Shown here in pieces: positions 8,265-17,318 of a stretch of 64,000 nt of DNA (positions are counted from its first letter, which is position 1; the number at the start of each line of letters is the position of its first letter). Origin of the DNA: Hoylesella buccalis ATCC 35310. GTDB taxonomy: Bacteria; Bacteroidota; Bacteroidia; Bacteroidales; Bacteroidaceae. The DNA is taken from positions 2,418,001 through 2,482,000 of the forward strand of contig NZ_CP102287.1 in NCBI RefSeq assembly GCF_025151385.1, given 5' to 3'. The position numbers and the translations under genes were made by a program. The notes beneath the pieces are model-generated. The model was not told where the DNA came from. It worked only from the letters and a program-made list of their open reading frames with translations, and searched no databases.

Positions 8265-10178
8265 ATGAAAACTAAATCATATATTAAAATAATGCTCGCC
8301 ACCATTCTGGCGGGAACGCTGTCGGCATGCGATTTCCTTGACGTGGTGCCTACAGGCAACGCCACCGAAGCCGATATTTACAAGACACAAACCCAAGCAG
8401 AGCGTATGGTGGTGGGCTGTTATAGCGAGATACCCGATTTCATGCAACCGCAAAAGGGGTTTCCCGGCTTGATGGGATCGGATGAAATGGTCGTGGGACA
8501 CCGCGGAACGACACGCTGGTTCCACTATAAGAGCTTGATGAACGGTGATGAATCGTCGTCCAGCACCTACTTTGCGCTGTGGAGCAATACAGCGAACAGC
8601 TATCCGGTAGACGCACAGAAGAAAGATATTTGGGGTGCCATTCGCAAGTGCTACAACGTGTTGAACAACCTTGACAAGGTGCCGGACATCACCAAAGAGA
8701 ACATAAATCTATGGAAAGGTGAGGCGCTCTTCCTCATAGGTTATTACCATCAGATTTTGTTGGAGTTTTATGGCCCAATATTCTTGGCCAAAGAGGAGTA
8801 CTCGCAGAATGTTGAAAACAATCAAATGCGCGTACCATACGATGAGTGCGTGGAATTTATTGCCGAGAAATACGATGAGGCTGCCAAGTTGCTTCCTGCC
8901 ATTCGAACCAATGGCGAGAAAAACAGAGCAACCTCAGCCACCGCACTTGGTTTCAAAGCACGCTTGCTTTTATATGCTGCATCACCATTGGTCAATGGCA
9001 ACACAGAGTTTTATGCCAATTTCAAAAATCCAGATGGTAAGCCATTGATGAATTTGACATACGACCGAGAGAAGTGGAAGAAAGCCATGGATGCAGCTGA
9101 GGATGCTATCAAACTATGCGAGGCTAATGGTTACAAGTTGTATGGCGGTAGCACAACCGACTGGTTTAAGGGCGGCACAAACTATCACGAGGCCTTTGTT
9201 GGTCCAAAGACGGGTAGCTTTAACAACTGGGACGAGATACTCTTCGGCATAGCCAATCAAGGAGAGATTAGCTATTGCATCAAGAATTTCGCACCGCGAG
9301 TAGGCTTTGACAAATACAACCGCAATGGTTTTAGAGGATATGTATTCCCCACATGGAGTTGCGTAACCCGATACTTTACATTGAAGGGTTTGCCCTGGGA
9401 AGACGACCCAGACACAAAAAACCTTAAGCCCACTGACATTGTGCAGTCTCCTTTCTTTCCCAAAGAGCAGACCTCTGCCTACCATGCGTTTAGAGAGCCG
9501 AGATTCTATGCTTCTATCGGATTCGACCGTGGACCGTTTGAAGTCAACAATGGCACGATTATGCTGAAGTGTCGCAGGGGTGAGCCTCAACAGGAAGATG
9601 GCATAAGGGGCAACGAGTATCAAAGCGACAACGGCTATTTTTGCCAAAAATGGGTGTCCACCAAAGATACTTACAATCCCAGAACTAATAAATTCACGTT
9701 TAATAATTGGGTCTTCCCTTACCTGCGCTTGGCCGAGTTGTACCTGAGCTACGTGGAAGCAGATATGGAATATAATCACAAGTTGAGTGCCAAGAGTTTG
9801 GAATACCTCAACAAGGTGCGCACGCGTAGCGGACTTCCCACATTCCAGGAGTCGTGGAGCTACGCTGGAGGCATACCGACAGACATAGCCAAGCTGAGAC
9901 AAGTGATTCGAGACGAACGCTCTAACGAATTGGCCATGGAGGGTAGAAGATTTCACGACATTCGCCGTTGGAAGATTCTCGAGAAGGTGTTGAGACCTAA
10001 GGAAAAGTCTTGGAATACTGCCGGAAGGACAGCAAAAGAATATTACCGACTCACCGAGATGAATGATGGTGATTACGTTGATCGCTCTACCATCGAAGCA
10101 CCCAAGTGCTACTGGCTTGCTATTCCGATTGACCAAATTCAGATAGACCCCAACTTGGTACAAAATCCAGGATATTAA
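8265..10178 (+). CDS. SusD/RagB-family surface glycan-binding lipoprotein
   Basis: A 637-residue lipoprotein expected to cap the SusC transporter at the cell surface. Starting at ATG 8265 gives a lipoprotein signal peptide with lipobox LSAC; an in-frame TTG at 8247 would add six residues. The N-terminal FLDVVPTGNATEADIY segment, the TPR-like helices (for example NVLNNLDKVPDI, WKGEALFLIGYY) and the C-terminal RDERSNELAMEGRRFHDIRRW motif are typical of the family. It is translationally linked to susC and followed by a strong terminator. Confidence 0.95.
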   Translation: MKTKSYIKIMLATILAGTLSACDFLDVVPTGNATEADIYKTQTQAERMVVGCYSEIPDFMQPQKGFPGLMGSDEMVVGHRGTTRWFHYKSLMNGDESSSSTYFALWSNTANSYPVDAQKKDIWGAIRKCYNVLNNLDKVPDITKENINLWKGEALFLIGYYHQILLEFYGPIFLAKEEYSQNVENNQMRVPYDECVEFIAEKYDEAAKLLPAIRTNGEKNRATSATALGFKARLLLYAASPLVNGNTEFYANFKNPDGKPLMNLTYDREKWKKAMDAAEDAIKLCEANGYKLYGGSTTDWFKGGTNYHEAFVGPKTGSFNNWDEILFGIANQGEISYCIKNFAPRVGFDKYNRNGFRGYVFPTWSCVTRYFTLKGLPWEDDPDTKNLKPTDIVQSPFFPKEQTSAYHAFREPRFYASIGFDRGPFEVNNGTIMLKCRRGEPQQEDGIRGNEYQSDNGYFCQKWVSTKDTYNPRTNKFTFNNWVFPYLRLAELYLSYVEADMEYNHKLSAKSLEYLNKVRTRSGLPTFQESWSYAGGIPTDIAKLRQVIRDERSNELAMEGRRFHDIRRWKILEKVLRPKEKSWNTAGRTAKEYYRLTEMNDGDYVDRSTIEAPKCYWLAIPIDQIQIDPNLVQNPGY

Positions 10179-10210
10179 TTTCTATAGAATTAATATATAG
10201 TTACAGCTCT

Positions 10211-10246
10211 ATCTCCCCACTCCTTTGCTTAAAGGTGTGGGGAGAT
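10211..10246. terminator. Intrinsic terminator after susCD
   Basis: A near-perfect hairpin has outer arms ATCTCCCCAC and GTGGGGAGAT, inner arms CTTT and AAAG, and a GCTT loop. A T-rich run follows (TTGTTTTTA). It ends the susC-susD transcript before the separately transcribed regulator. Confidence 0.85.
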
Positions 10247-10547
10247 ATTGTTTTTACTAAACATTTGGAGGCTGAATAGTTGTATTCTACAAATATTGCT
10301 TTGGGCAGCCCCCATAATAATGGAAACAGCCAATATGGATATGTTTTACTTTGCCCATATATACCATTCGTGTAAAAGGGAACTATAGAAAATATGAATA
10401 GAGTCATCAGGTGATATATAGCCCCAAGCCTATGCAACGGGAATGTCAAGAACGTACATCAAGAGCATTATCCAGAAATAGAATAACTCACTATCAGAGG
10501 AAACAGCATTTATAAAGCCAAGAGACACGATTAAGGCAAAAATAGTA

Positions 10548-10555
10548 TAACTTTG
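10548..10555 (+). promoter_or_regulatory. Bacteroidetes -7 element (TAACTTTG) for the hybrid regulator
   Basis: TAACTTTGC matches the Bacteroidetes -7 consensus TAnnTTTG, about 84 bp before the ATG at 10639. A clear TTTG -33 element at the usual spacing is not visible, so the promoter may be weak or activator-dependent. Confidence 0.45.
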
Positions 10556-10638
10556 CACTTACATATCAAATCCGTCCATAGTGTTGCCATGCGGAAACGC
10601 ATACTTCATTATGGCCCTACAACATCCGCAACATCATT

Positions 10639-13600
10639 ATGGCAAGAATAATCCACTGTCTCATTTTATCGCTTCTATTTCTATGTACAGGAATGGCGAA
10701 CAATTACAAGTTTTTCCACATTTCCAGTCAGCAGGGACTGCCACATCAACAGGTACAAGCATTGGTACAGGACTACCATGGAAACATCTGGATGGGAACG
10801 CGAAACGGACTTGCCCGCTACGACGGCTATTCCATTAAAAACTATTTTAACGAACCCCACAAACCCTCCTCGCTGAGCCACAATTTTGTGAAATCGCTTT
10901 TTCTCGACCGAAAACACAGAGTCTGGGTGGCCCATTCGAAGGGCGTCAGCATATACAGACCGGCTACAGACGACTTTGAAAACTTCATTCTGCCGGGATA
11001 TTATATAGAATCAATTGTCGAAACATCCGATGGAAAAATTATCAGTGGTGGCATGAAATTGTGTGTCTTTGATGAGAAAGCCAGGAAGTTCACGCCTCTC
11101 CCTTCGTTAGGCGGAGGCTTCATTCTTTCACTCGCCATAGACCAGGATGACCAACTCTACGTCGCTACCAATTCCTGCATCTATACCTACAACACCAAGC
11201 TCAACCAAATCTCCAAGTTAGACTCCAGTATCTACAAGGACTTCATCACCAGTTCCGACGGCATCATGCCCATGACTTTCGACCATGCCGGCAGGCTATG
11301 GATAGGACGGAACGGGAAGGGAGTTATGGCGTTGGACGTGAAAACAGGCAATACGCGCGTGTATGAGGCCAATCAGCTTTCTGACGGAACGGTGAGAGTG
11401 ATCACCGAAGACCACAAACACAATATATGGTTGGGCACCGAACAAGGCGTAACCATTATTGGGCAGGACGGGAGTATCAAAACGCTGAAACAACAATTTG
11501 GCAATATCAATCAGTTGTCCGACAATGCTATTTATTCCATCCTGTCAGACTCCAACCATAACATTTGGATTGGATCCTATTTTGGTGGCGTAGATATGAT
11601 AAAGAATAGCAGCCCCTTCTCATGGGAAGGACCGAGTTACAGCCCCAACAAACTACAGGGAAAGGTTGTGCGGCAAATCATTGAAAGAAATCCTAATGAA
11701 CTCTGGATAGCAACCGAAGATGGCGGACTGAATATCTATAATCCCATGCGGGGAACATTCTCTCCTTTCAATTCCATTCCTCAACTCGGCTCCAACGTGC
11801 ATTGTCTGTTACATGACAAGTCCGCCGGCATTATTTGGATTGGGACCTTTAGAAACGGGTTGTTCCGATATAATCTGAATTCCGGAAGTGTCAAACGGTT
11901 TGAACTATCAATGAATCTGTCTGCCGTGTCCATCTTTGACTTTGCCCGGCAAAGCTCCGGAAAACTTTGGGTAGGGACCACGCAAGGCCTCCATTGGTAC
12001 GATCCGCAAGCCCAAAAATTCAGGAGGATAAACCACTCCTCGCTCAATCATGCCTTCATCTATGCGCTCGCTGTCGATCATGAAGACAATCTGTGGATTG
12101 GTACTGTAGCCTACGGAGTTTATAAGCTCAACACCAAAACAAATCAACTCATTCATTGGAAAGCCACCCAACAGGCACAAGGGCTGAAAGACAACAACAT
12201 CACATACATTTATCCTGCCCAGGATGGTAAGGTATGGGTGGGGACCAACAACAACGGATTGCAGGTGCTCAATCCCAAAACTGGTAAGTTTTCTGAGATT
12301 CAGAACGGCATAACCTTATCCAGAAGCACGATATGCGGCATCAATGCCGATACACAAGGCCGTGTCTGGATTAGCACAAGTCAAGGGTTATTCCAATATA
12401 TTCCCAAGACCCGGACCATTAACCGATACACCACCGACGACGGCTTGCCCACCAACCAGTTTAACTTCTCTTCAACGCTGTTGACACAAGATGGCAGAAT
12501 GTATTTTGGAACGGTGAACGGACTGATTATGTTTCGTTCTGAAGACATGGTTTGCAAAAGCACCAATCTAAACGTTCATCTCAAATCCTTGAGGATCAAC
12601 GGCGAGGATATCAACGCTGCATCTGAAAACTCGCCACTTACAAAAGAGCTGGATGCCACACACGAAATCAGGCTCTCCTATCGTCAGGGACATTCCATCA
12701 TGATTGATTATGGTGTTATTTCTCCAGGACAAACAGAGTCTATCATTTACAAAACCAAAGTAGACGGTATAGACAATCAATGGCAAGAGATGGGCAACGG
12801 CCATACCTTTGTGAGCTACAACATGGAACCCGGCACCTACATACTGCGAATACGAGCCAATAATTCAAATACCGGTTGGGAAAACCAACCTGAAAAAGCA
12901 ATTAAAATTATCGTTGCACCACCTTTCTATCGCTCTACTTGGGCTTATCTGTTCTACCTCTTGCTCGTCGCTATCATCGTTTACTACATTCAGCATTACT
13001 ATAAAATAAGACTGAACGAAAAGAACAAAGTCAAGATGGCCATGATGGAGAAGAACAAGATAGAAGAGGTAAACCGTGCCAAATTCGACTTCTTTACCAC
13101 CGTGTCCCATGAACTGAAAACACCACTTTCTCTAATCATTGCACCGCTTAAAAGTATCCATAAAGATAAATTGAACAAAACGGAGCAACGTCATCTGGAA
13201 ACAGCTCTCAAGAATACCAACAAGATGGAGGAACTTATCAACGAACTGGTAACGTTCAACAAGGTCGAGTCGGATAATTTCCCGTTCTACATTCAGCAAG
13301 GCAACCCCTTGGAGTTCATCAAAATTCTCACAAACCTGTTCCGCAGAAGTGCTGCTGAAAAACATTTAAACTTGAGCGTTGATTGTGAAAACAACGATGA
13401 AATCGTATGGTTTTCACCTTCCTATCTTGAACGCATCATGAACAATCTGTTGTCCAATGCCATCAAGTTCACTCCAGAAAATGGAGAGGTAAAGGTCAAG
13501 GCCTCTATCATCACAGGACAAGAAGACAACTACACCTATCTCGACGTGAGAGTGGCCGACACGGGCATAGGCATTGCTCAGGAAGAACAGAAAAAAATCT

Positions 13601-14646
13601 TTCAGAAGTTCTATCAAACCAAACAAGGATACAATACCAACAACAAGGGATGGGGCATCGGACTTTCTCTTGTCCAACGACTGGTAACCATACACAAGGG
13701 AACCATAAAGTTGAAGAGCGAGCTGCAGCACGGATCCACCTTCCGGATATTGCTGAATGTAGACGCTAAGGCTTTCGACCGGCAATCTCTCATCACCGAT
13801 GACAAAGTCATTGTTCCGCTGACCGACTATCATTTCTCACCTTCGATGACAGACATCAACAATGCCTCAAAAGATATTGTGATGGAAGAAGACAGCAAAA
13901 TGTCTATCTTAATCGTCGAAGACAACACCGACATGCTTACTTTCCTTACCAATTACTTTTCTCCCAAATACAACGTTTACATTGCTACCAACGGAAAAGA
14001 AGGAATTGAAGTTGCTCAAAACGAATCTATCCAACTCGTCATCAGCGATGTGATGATGCCCATCATGGACGGAGTCACTTTCTGCTCCAAGCTCAAATCG
14101 GACGTCACCACATCTCACATTCCCGTTATTCTCCTGACGGCCAAAAACGAGCAGGAAGATGTGGTGGCGGGCTACAAGAGCGGAGCTGAAGCCTATGTGT
14201 CCAAACCCTTCGACCCACAGGTGCTCGATCTGCAAGTTAAGAACATCATCCAACTGGTCAAGACACGTCAGACCGAGATTCAAAATACCAAGACCGAAGA
14301 CATTGAAGCCAGCTCACTCAATGACATCGACAAAAAATTTATCTTGCAAATCAACCAACTGATTGACAAGAATATCGGCAACAACGAGTTCGCTGTGACC
14401 GACATCACGCAAGCAATGGCTATCAGTCGAAGTCTGCTGCACACCAAGATGAAAAACCTTCTGAACATGTCTATTGGTGAATACATCCGTCACAAAAGAC
14501 TTGCGCTGGCCTCCGAATTGCTCATGAAAGGATTTTCTGTTTCCGAGACTGCTTACCGTTCCGGGTTTTCAGACCCCAACTATTTCTCCAAAGTCTTTAA
14601 AAAGTTTTATGGAAAAAGCCCCACTGAATTTATCGTCGCACTTTAA
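10639..14646 (+). CDS. Hybrid two-component system sensor/regulator (HTCS)
   Basis: This 1335-residue one-protein signalling system spans the inner membrane. Residues 1-20 are a signal peptide. About 20-690 hold many Reg_prop beta-propeller repeats (GLPHQQVQALVQDYHGNIWM and similar blades) followed by a Y_Y_Y domain. A transmembrane helix is near 768-788. The HisKA domain contains SHELKTP with phospho-acceptor His824, and the HATPase domain has NNLLSNAIKF, ADTGIGI and GWGIGLSL. The receiver starts near 1088 with phospho-acceptor Asp1137 (VISDVMMP). An AraC-type DNA-binding domain occupies the last 100 residues (SVSETAYRSGFSDPNYFSKV). Family members sense a periplasmic oligosaccharide and activate the adjacent susCD locus. 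Confidence 0.97.
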   Translation: MARIIHCLILSLLFLCTGMANNYKFFHISSQQGLPHQQVQALVQDYHGNIWMGTRNGLARYDGYSIKNYFNEPHKPSSLSHNFVKSLFLDRKHRVWVAHSKGVSIYRPATDDFENFILPGYYIESIVETSDGKIISGGMKLCVFDEKARKFTPLPSLGGGFILSLAIDQDDQLYVATNSCIYTYNTKLNQISKLDSSIYKDFITSSDGIMPMTFDHAGRLWIGRNGKGVMALDVKTGNTRVYEANQLSDGTVRVITEDHKHNIWLGTEQGVTIIGQDGSIKTLKQQFGNINQLSDNAIYSILSDSNHNIWIGSYFGGVDMIKNSSPFSWEGPSYSPNKLQGKVVRQIIERNPNELWIATEDGGLNIYNPMRGTFSPFNSIPQLGSNVHCLLHDKSAGIIWIGTFRNGLFRYNLNSGSVKRFELSMNLSAVSIFDFARQSSGKLWVGTTQGLHWYDPQAQKFRRINHSSLNHAFIYALAVDHEDNLWIGTVAYGVYKLNTKTNQLIHWKATQQAQGLKDNNITYIYPAQDGKVWVGTNNNGLQVLNPKTGKFSEIQNGITLSRSTICGINADTQGRVWISTSQGLFQYIPKTRTINRYTTDDGLPTNQFNFSSTLLTQDGRMYFGTVNGLIMFRSEDMVCKSTNLNVHLKSLRINGEDINAASENSPLTKELDATHEIRLSYRQGHSIMIDYGVISPGQTESIIYKTKVDGIDNQWQEMGNGHTFVSYNMEPGTYILRIRANNSNTGWENQPEKAIKIIVAPPFYRSTWAYLFYLLLVAIIVYYIQHYYKIRLNEKNKVKMAMMEKNKIEEVNRAKFDFFTTVSHELKTPLSLIIAPLKSIHKDKLNKTEQRHLETALKNTNKMEELINELVTFNKVESDNFPFYIQQGNPLEFIKILTNLFRRSAAEKHLNLSVDCENNDEIVWFSPSYLERIMNNLLSNAIKFTPENGEVKVKASIITGQEDNYTYLDVRVADTGIGIAQEEQKKIFQKFYQTKQGYNTNNKGWGIGLSLVQRLVTIHKGTIKLKSELQHGSTFRILLNVDAKAFDRQSLITDDKVIVPLTDYHFSPSMTDINNASKDIVMEEDSKMSILIVEDNTDMLTFLTNYFSPKYNVYIATNGKEGIEVAQNESIQLVISDVMMPIMDGVTFCSKLKSDVTTSHIPVILLTAKNEQEDVVAGYKSGAEAYVSKPFDPQVLDLQVKNIIQLVKTRQTEIQNTKTEDIEASSLNDIDKKFILQINQLIDKNIGNNEFAVTDITQAMAISRSLLHTKMKNLLNMSIGEYIRHKRLALASELLMKGFSVSETAYRSGFSDPNYFSKVFKKFYGKSPTEFIVAL

Positions 14647-14673
14647 AAAATAACATCTCAACTTTAAATCTAT

Positions 14674-14836
14674 TTATTCAATCTTGTCTTTCCCTAAAAC
14701 AGGTTGACTAGGGTCTGGCATTTTGTTCGTCACTGCTTTGCTGTGAATATCCTCGATAACGGAACCAACAACAATACCGACACCTACTTGTTGTAACCAA
14801 GTGGATTGAAGCACACCAAGAAATATACTCGTGACG
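14674..14836 (-). pseudogene. 3' remnant of an unrecognised protein gene
   Basis: On the minus strand an open frame of at least 54 codons reads VTSIFLGVLQSTWLQQVGVG, then IVVGSVIEDIHSKAVTNKMP, and ends in GKDKIE with TAA at 14674-14676. It has a protein-like composition (a Gly/Val hydrophobic stretch followed by a charged tail) and no usable start. It is probably the C-terminal end of a membrane protein whose 5' part was lost when the neighbouring island formed. I do not recognise the family. Confidence 0.35.
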
Positions 14837-15006
14837 TGGATAAGTTGAAGTTTGTAGCAATAAATACTTTTCCGAATTGAAACTTTAAGATGAAAAATGA
14901 ATTGAAAAAACTATTTTTTGACTCAACAGGATAGTATTTATGCTTGGAAAAACATGTGCTTTAAGAAATAATGAGTAATTTTATAGCGTAATCAAGTTAC
15001 ATAAGC

Positions 15007-15216
15007 ATGCGACGTAAGAAAATCAATCGCCTGAAAGTGGTTCTCGCCGAGAAAGGAATGACAAATAAACAATTGGTAGAAATCCTTGATAAAGACCTTG
15101 CCGTTATATCAAAGTGGGTAACGAATGTCGCACAGCCCAATTTTGAAATGTTCATTCTGTTGGCAAAGATATTGGGAGTGAGAGTAGATGATTTATTGTG
15201 GACAGACGAATTGTAA
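15007..15216 (+). CDS. XRE-family helix-turn-helix regulator
   Basis: A 69-residue protein consisting almost only of a Cro/C1-type HTH: LKVVLAEKGMTNKQLVEILD, AVISKWVTNVAQPNFEMF, and LAKILGVRVDDLLWTDEL. Such small XRE proteins commonly control restriction-modification or defence cassettes in Bacteroidetes. It starts the island of rightward genes leading to the TIR protein, with 23 bp before the next frame. Its operator was not identified. Confidence 0.85.
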   Translation: MRRKKINRLKVVLAEKGMTNKQLVEILDKDLAVISKWVTNVAQPNFEMFILLAKILGVRVDDLLWTDEL

Positions 15217-15239
15217 TTTCCTATTGAAAGAATGATATT

Positions 15240-15617
15240 ATGGCAAAAATTTATGATAATATAGAAAGCTCTAACCTATTTTGGTGGTATTATTCTCTGA
15301 ATTTTGATATGTTTAATTTAAAAGATTATATGATATTCTCTTTTAGATTGACATATGATATTAACAAGTCATTAATAGAATTGTCATTATCCCTCGAGGA
15401 GGATATGAATAAAAAGAAGAACATATTAGTTGTCAATAGCAAAACAAGAGGAATTGTTGAATCGTATGTTTACAAGAAGAAACTTTCTAAACCCATCATT
15501 GACGAGATAGACAAAGTCCTTGCCCGCCATTATGGCTTCACCGAAGAAGAGTTGGATTTTATCATCAACTACGACATCAAATATCGTATGGGGGACGAGT
15601 TAAACGAAGAAAAATAG
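15240..15617 (+). pseudogene. C-terminal fragment of an N6-adenine DNA methylase
   Basis: The 125 residues resemble the end of large Eco57I-like or N6-DNA methylase proteins. A NLFWWYYSLNFDMFNLKDYM segment fits a target-recognition region. The end, KKLSKPIIDEIDKVLARHYG followed by FTEEELDFIINYDIKYRMGD, is a recurrent C-terminus of Bacteroidetes restriction-modification methylases. The catalytic NPPY-type domain is absent, so no methylation activity is expected. It may be translated from ATG 15240. It sits 11 bp before the TIR gene, where a restriction or specificity subunit would be expected in an intact system. Confidence 0.6.
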
Positions 15618-15628
15618 ATGTGCAAAAT

Positions 15629-16546
15629 ATGGAATCTGTAACTAAAAAAATATTCGTTTCATATGCTTGGAATAATGAAGAGCATAAGAAGTGGGTTTTG
15701 AAACTCGCAACAAATCTACGTCATCATGGTGTAGATGCAATATTAGATCAATGGGATGTGAGATTAGGTGACGACCTCCCATTCTTTATGGAGCAAGGAT
15801 TGACAGAGTCTCACCTTGTTATATGTGTATGCAGCGATAAATATATTGCAAAAGCGGATGGTGGTTCAGGTGGTGCCGGATATGAGAAACGAATATTGGC
15901 TGCAGAAATATTGAATGATGGGGATAAACGTTTTATCATTCCTATAATTAAAGATTGTAACCAGGCACGAAAAGTACCTCTATTTTTATCAGGATTAAAG
16001 TATGTTGATTTTGACAATGGAGAATATTTTGATTGTTATCAAGAACTTCTCGAACGTATATACGATGAAGACAAAAAGAAAAAGCCGCCATTGGGGAAAA
16101 ATCCATTTGTTTCTACAGCCATATCTGATCGAATAATGACAAAACTAAATGTAGAGAAGATAGAATTTCAGAATCCAGGTATGGCAGGAAAGGTGAGTTT
16201 CGACTATAAACGAAATAGTGGGTCGTATGTTATTGGCGAAGGAAACCATGAGTTTGTTACTCTTTGGAGTGAATGTGGATATAATTCTATCCATTGTTAT
16301 AGAGACTATGTGTATAGATTAGGTTATAATCCAAAATATAATCACTTCCCTTCCCCAAGTGAATTTATTAATTTTGATTTTAGTTCACGGACAAAGTCTG
16401 TAAATGTTGGTGAAGTAGTCTTACTGGAAAATTATAGCCACAAGTTTGCGGCACTTAAGGTTACTAAAGTTATCAGACAAAAAGAAGACATCAATCATCT
16501 TTTAGAGTTTGAGTACAAAATATATAAAGAATTTGAAGACGTTTAA
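15629..16546 (+). CDS. TIR-domain protein, putative anti-phage effector
   Basis: Residues 5-145 form a TIR domain: KKIFVSYAWNNEEHKKWVL at the first strand, DAILDQWDVRLGDD as the BB-loop region, LVICVCSDKYIAKADG, and GGAGYEKRI, where Glu86 is in the position of the catalytic NADase glutamate of bacterial TIRs. The remaining 160 residues are a beta-rich domain that I do not recognise and that may sense a trigger. ATG 15629 is chosen; a GTG at 15620 would add three residues. The next gene starts 15 bp downstream, suggesting a two-gene unit. The TIR assignment is strong; a role in phage defence is inference from family knowledge and context. Confidence 0.8.
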   Translation: MESVTKKIFVSYAWNNEEHKKWVLKLATNLRHHGVDAILDQWDVRLGDDLPFFMEQGLTESHLVICVCSDKYIAKADGGSGGAGYEKRILAAEILNDGDKRFIIPIIKDCNQARKVPLFLSGLKYVDFDNGEYFDCYQELLERIYDEDKKKKPPLGKNPFVSTAISDRIMTKLNVEKIEFQNPGMAGKVSFDYKRNSGSYVIGEGNHEFVTLWSECGYNSIHCYRDYVYRLGYNPKYNHFPSPSEFINFDFSSRTKSVNVGEVVLLENYSHKFAALKVTKVIRQKEDINHLLEFEYKIYKEFEDV

Positions 16547-16561
16547 TAAATTGTATAAAGC

Positions 16562-17245
16562 ATGGATCTAATACAAGTACAAATGAAAGATTCTATTACA
16601 TATATAGAAAATACATCAATTATTTGCCCTCTTTGTAAAATACAAATGATTCCTCAATATCTATATGCTGCAAGTATAGATAACACATTAGATGCTCATG
16701 TCTTTTGCCAATGCACAAATCCACAATGTAAACGCACCTTTATTAGTAGATTTGTTTCATATAGGGGATATCGCAATCTTTCTTTTTCAGGAATTGAACC
16801 CAACTCCAAACTGGATAATATTGAGTTTAGTCCTATTATTAAAACACTGTCACCCGCATTTTGTGAAATTTATAATCAAGCATATAAAGCACAACAATTA
16901 GAGTTAACACAGATATGTGGTCCTGGATATCGTAAATCACTTGAGTTTCTTATTAAAGACTATATAATGTCAAAGATAGATGAAAGTCAACGTGATTCTA
17001 TTAAGAAGAAGTTATTAGCCCAATGTATTAATGATAATATCGAAAATCCTCAAATTAAAGAAGTTGCAAGAAGAGCTACTTGGTTAGGAAACGATGAAAC
17101 ACACTACTTGAAGGAATGGTCAGATAAAGATATTTTGGATCTAGTTCAAACAATAGACCTAACAATCTCGTGGATTGAATATAATGTTAAAACAGAAAAC
17201 CTACTGAACGATATGCCACACAGAAAAAATAATAGGATAATATGA
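16562..17245 (+). CDS. Zinc-ribbon plus DUF4145-domain protein
   Basis: This 227-residue protein begins with a zinc-ribbon-like region (CPLC at 22-25 and CQCTNPQC at 49-56). It continues with a DUF4145-type helical domain (YRKSLEFLIKDYIMSKID, then EVARRATWLGNDETHYLKEW). DUF4145 is found alone or fused to restriction endonucleases and in defence islands. It follows the TIR gene by 15 bp and is probably co-transcribed, so the two may form one functional unit. Base composition is as AT-rich as that of the TIR gene and unlike the flanking chromosome. The biochemical function is unknown. Confidence 0.7.
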   Translation: MDLIQVQMKDSITYIENTSIICPLCKIQMIPQYLYAASIDNTLDAHVFCQCTNPQCKRTFISRFVSYRGYRNLSFSGIEPNSKLDNIEFSPIIKTLSPAFCEIYNQAYKAQQLELTQICGPGYRKSLEFLIKDYIMSKIDESQRDSIKKKLLAQCINDNIENPQIKEVARRATWLGNDETHYLKEWSDKDILDLVQTIDLTISWIEYNVKTENLLNDMPHRKNNRII

Positions 17246-17298
17246 CTAAAACGTTAGCAATAAAACTGTTTAAGGAGTACAAGATGCGTATTGTATAA
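17242..17298 (+). pseudogene. Short BRO-N-like N-terminal remnant or leader peptide
   Basis: An 18-codon frame MTKTLAIKLFKEYKMRIV overlaps the DUF4145 stop by ATGA and ends inside a palindrome. The sequence resembles the first residues of BRO-N/DinD-like proteins of Bacteroidetes, which accompany restriction systems. It is too short to be certain. Confidence 0.3.
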
Positions 17299-17302
17299 TA
17301 CG
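17287..17302. promoter_or_regulatory. Palindrome upstream of rhuM-like gene
   Basis: CGTATT-GTAT-AATACG is a perfect 6-bp inverted repeat with a 4-bp spacer, 16 bp before the RhuM ATG. It has the size of a dimeric repressor operator. No binding protein is known; the XRE protein of the island is one candidate. Confidence 0.35.
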
Positions 17303-17318
17303 ATAAATTAAATGTAGA

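Noticed and set aside
15240..15617. A complete small DNA-binding protein gene
   Set aside because: The sequence matches the C-terminal end of large N6-DNA methylases and lacks any catalytic motif, so it is better seen as a fragment.
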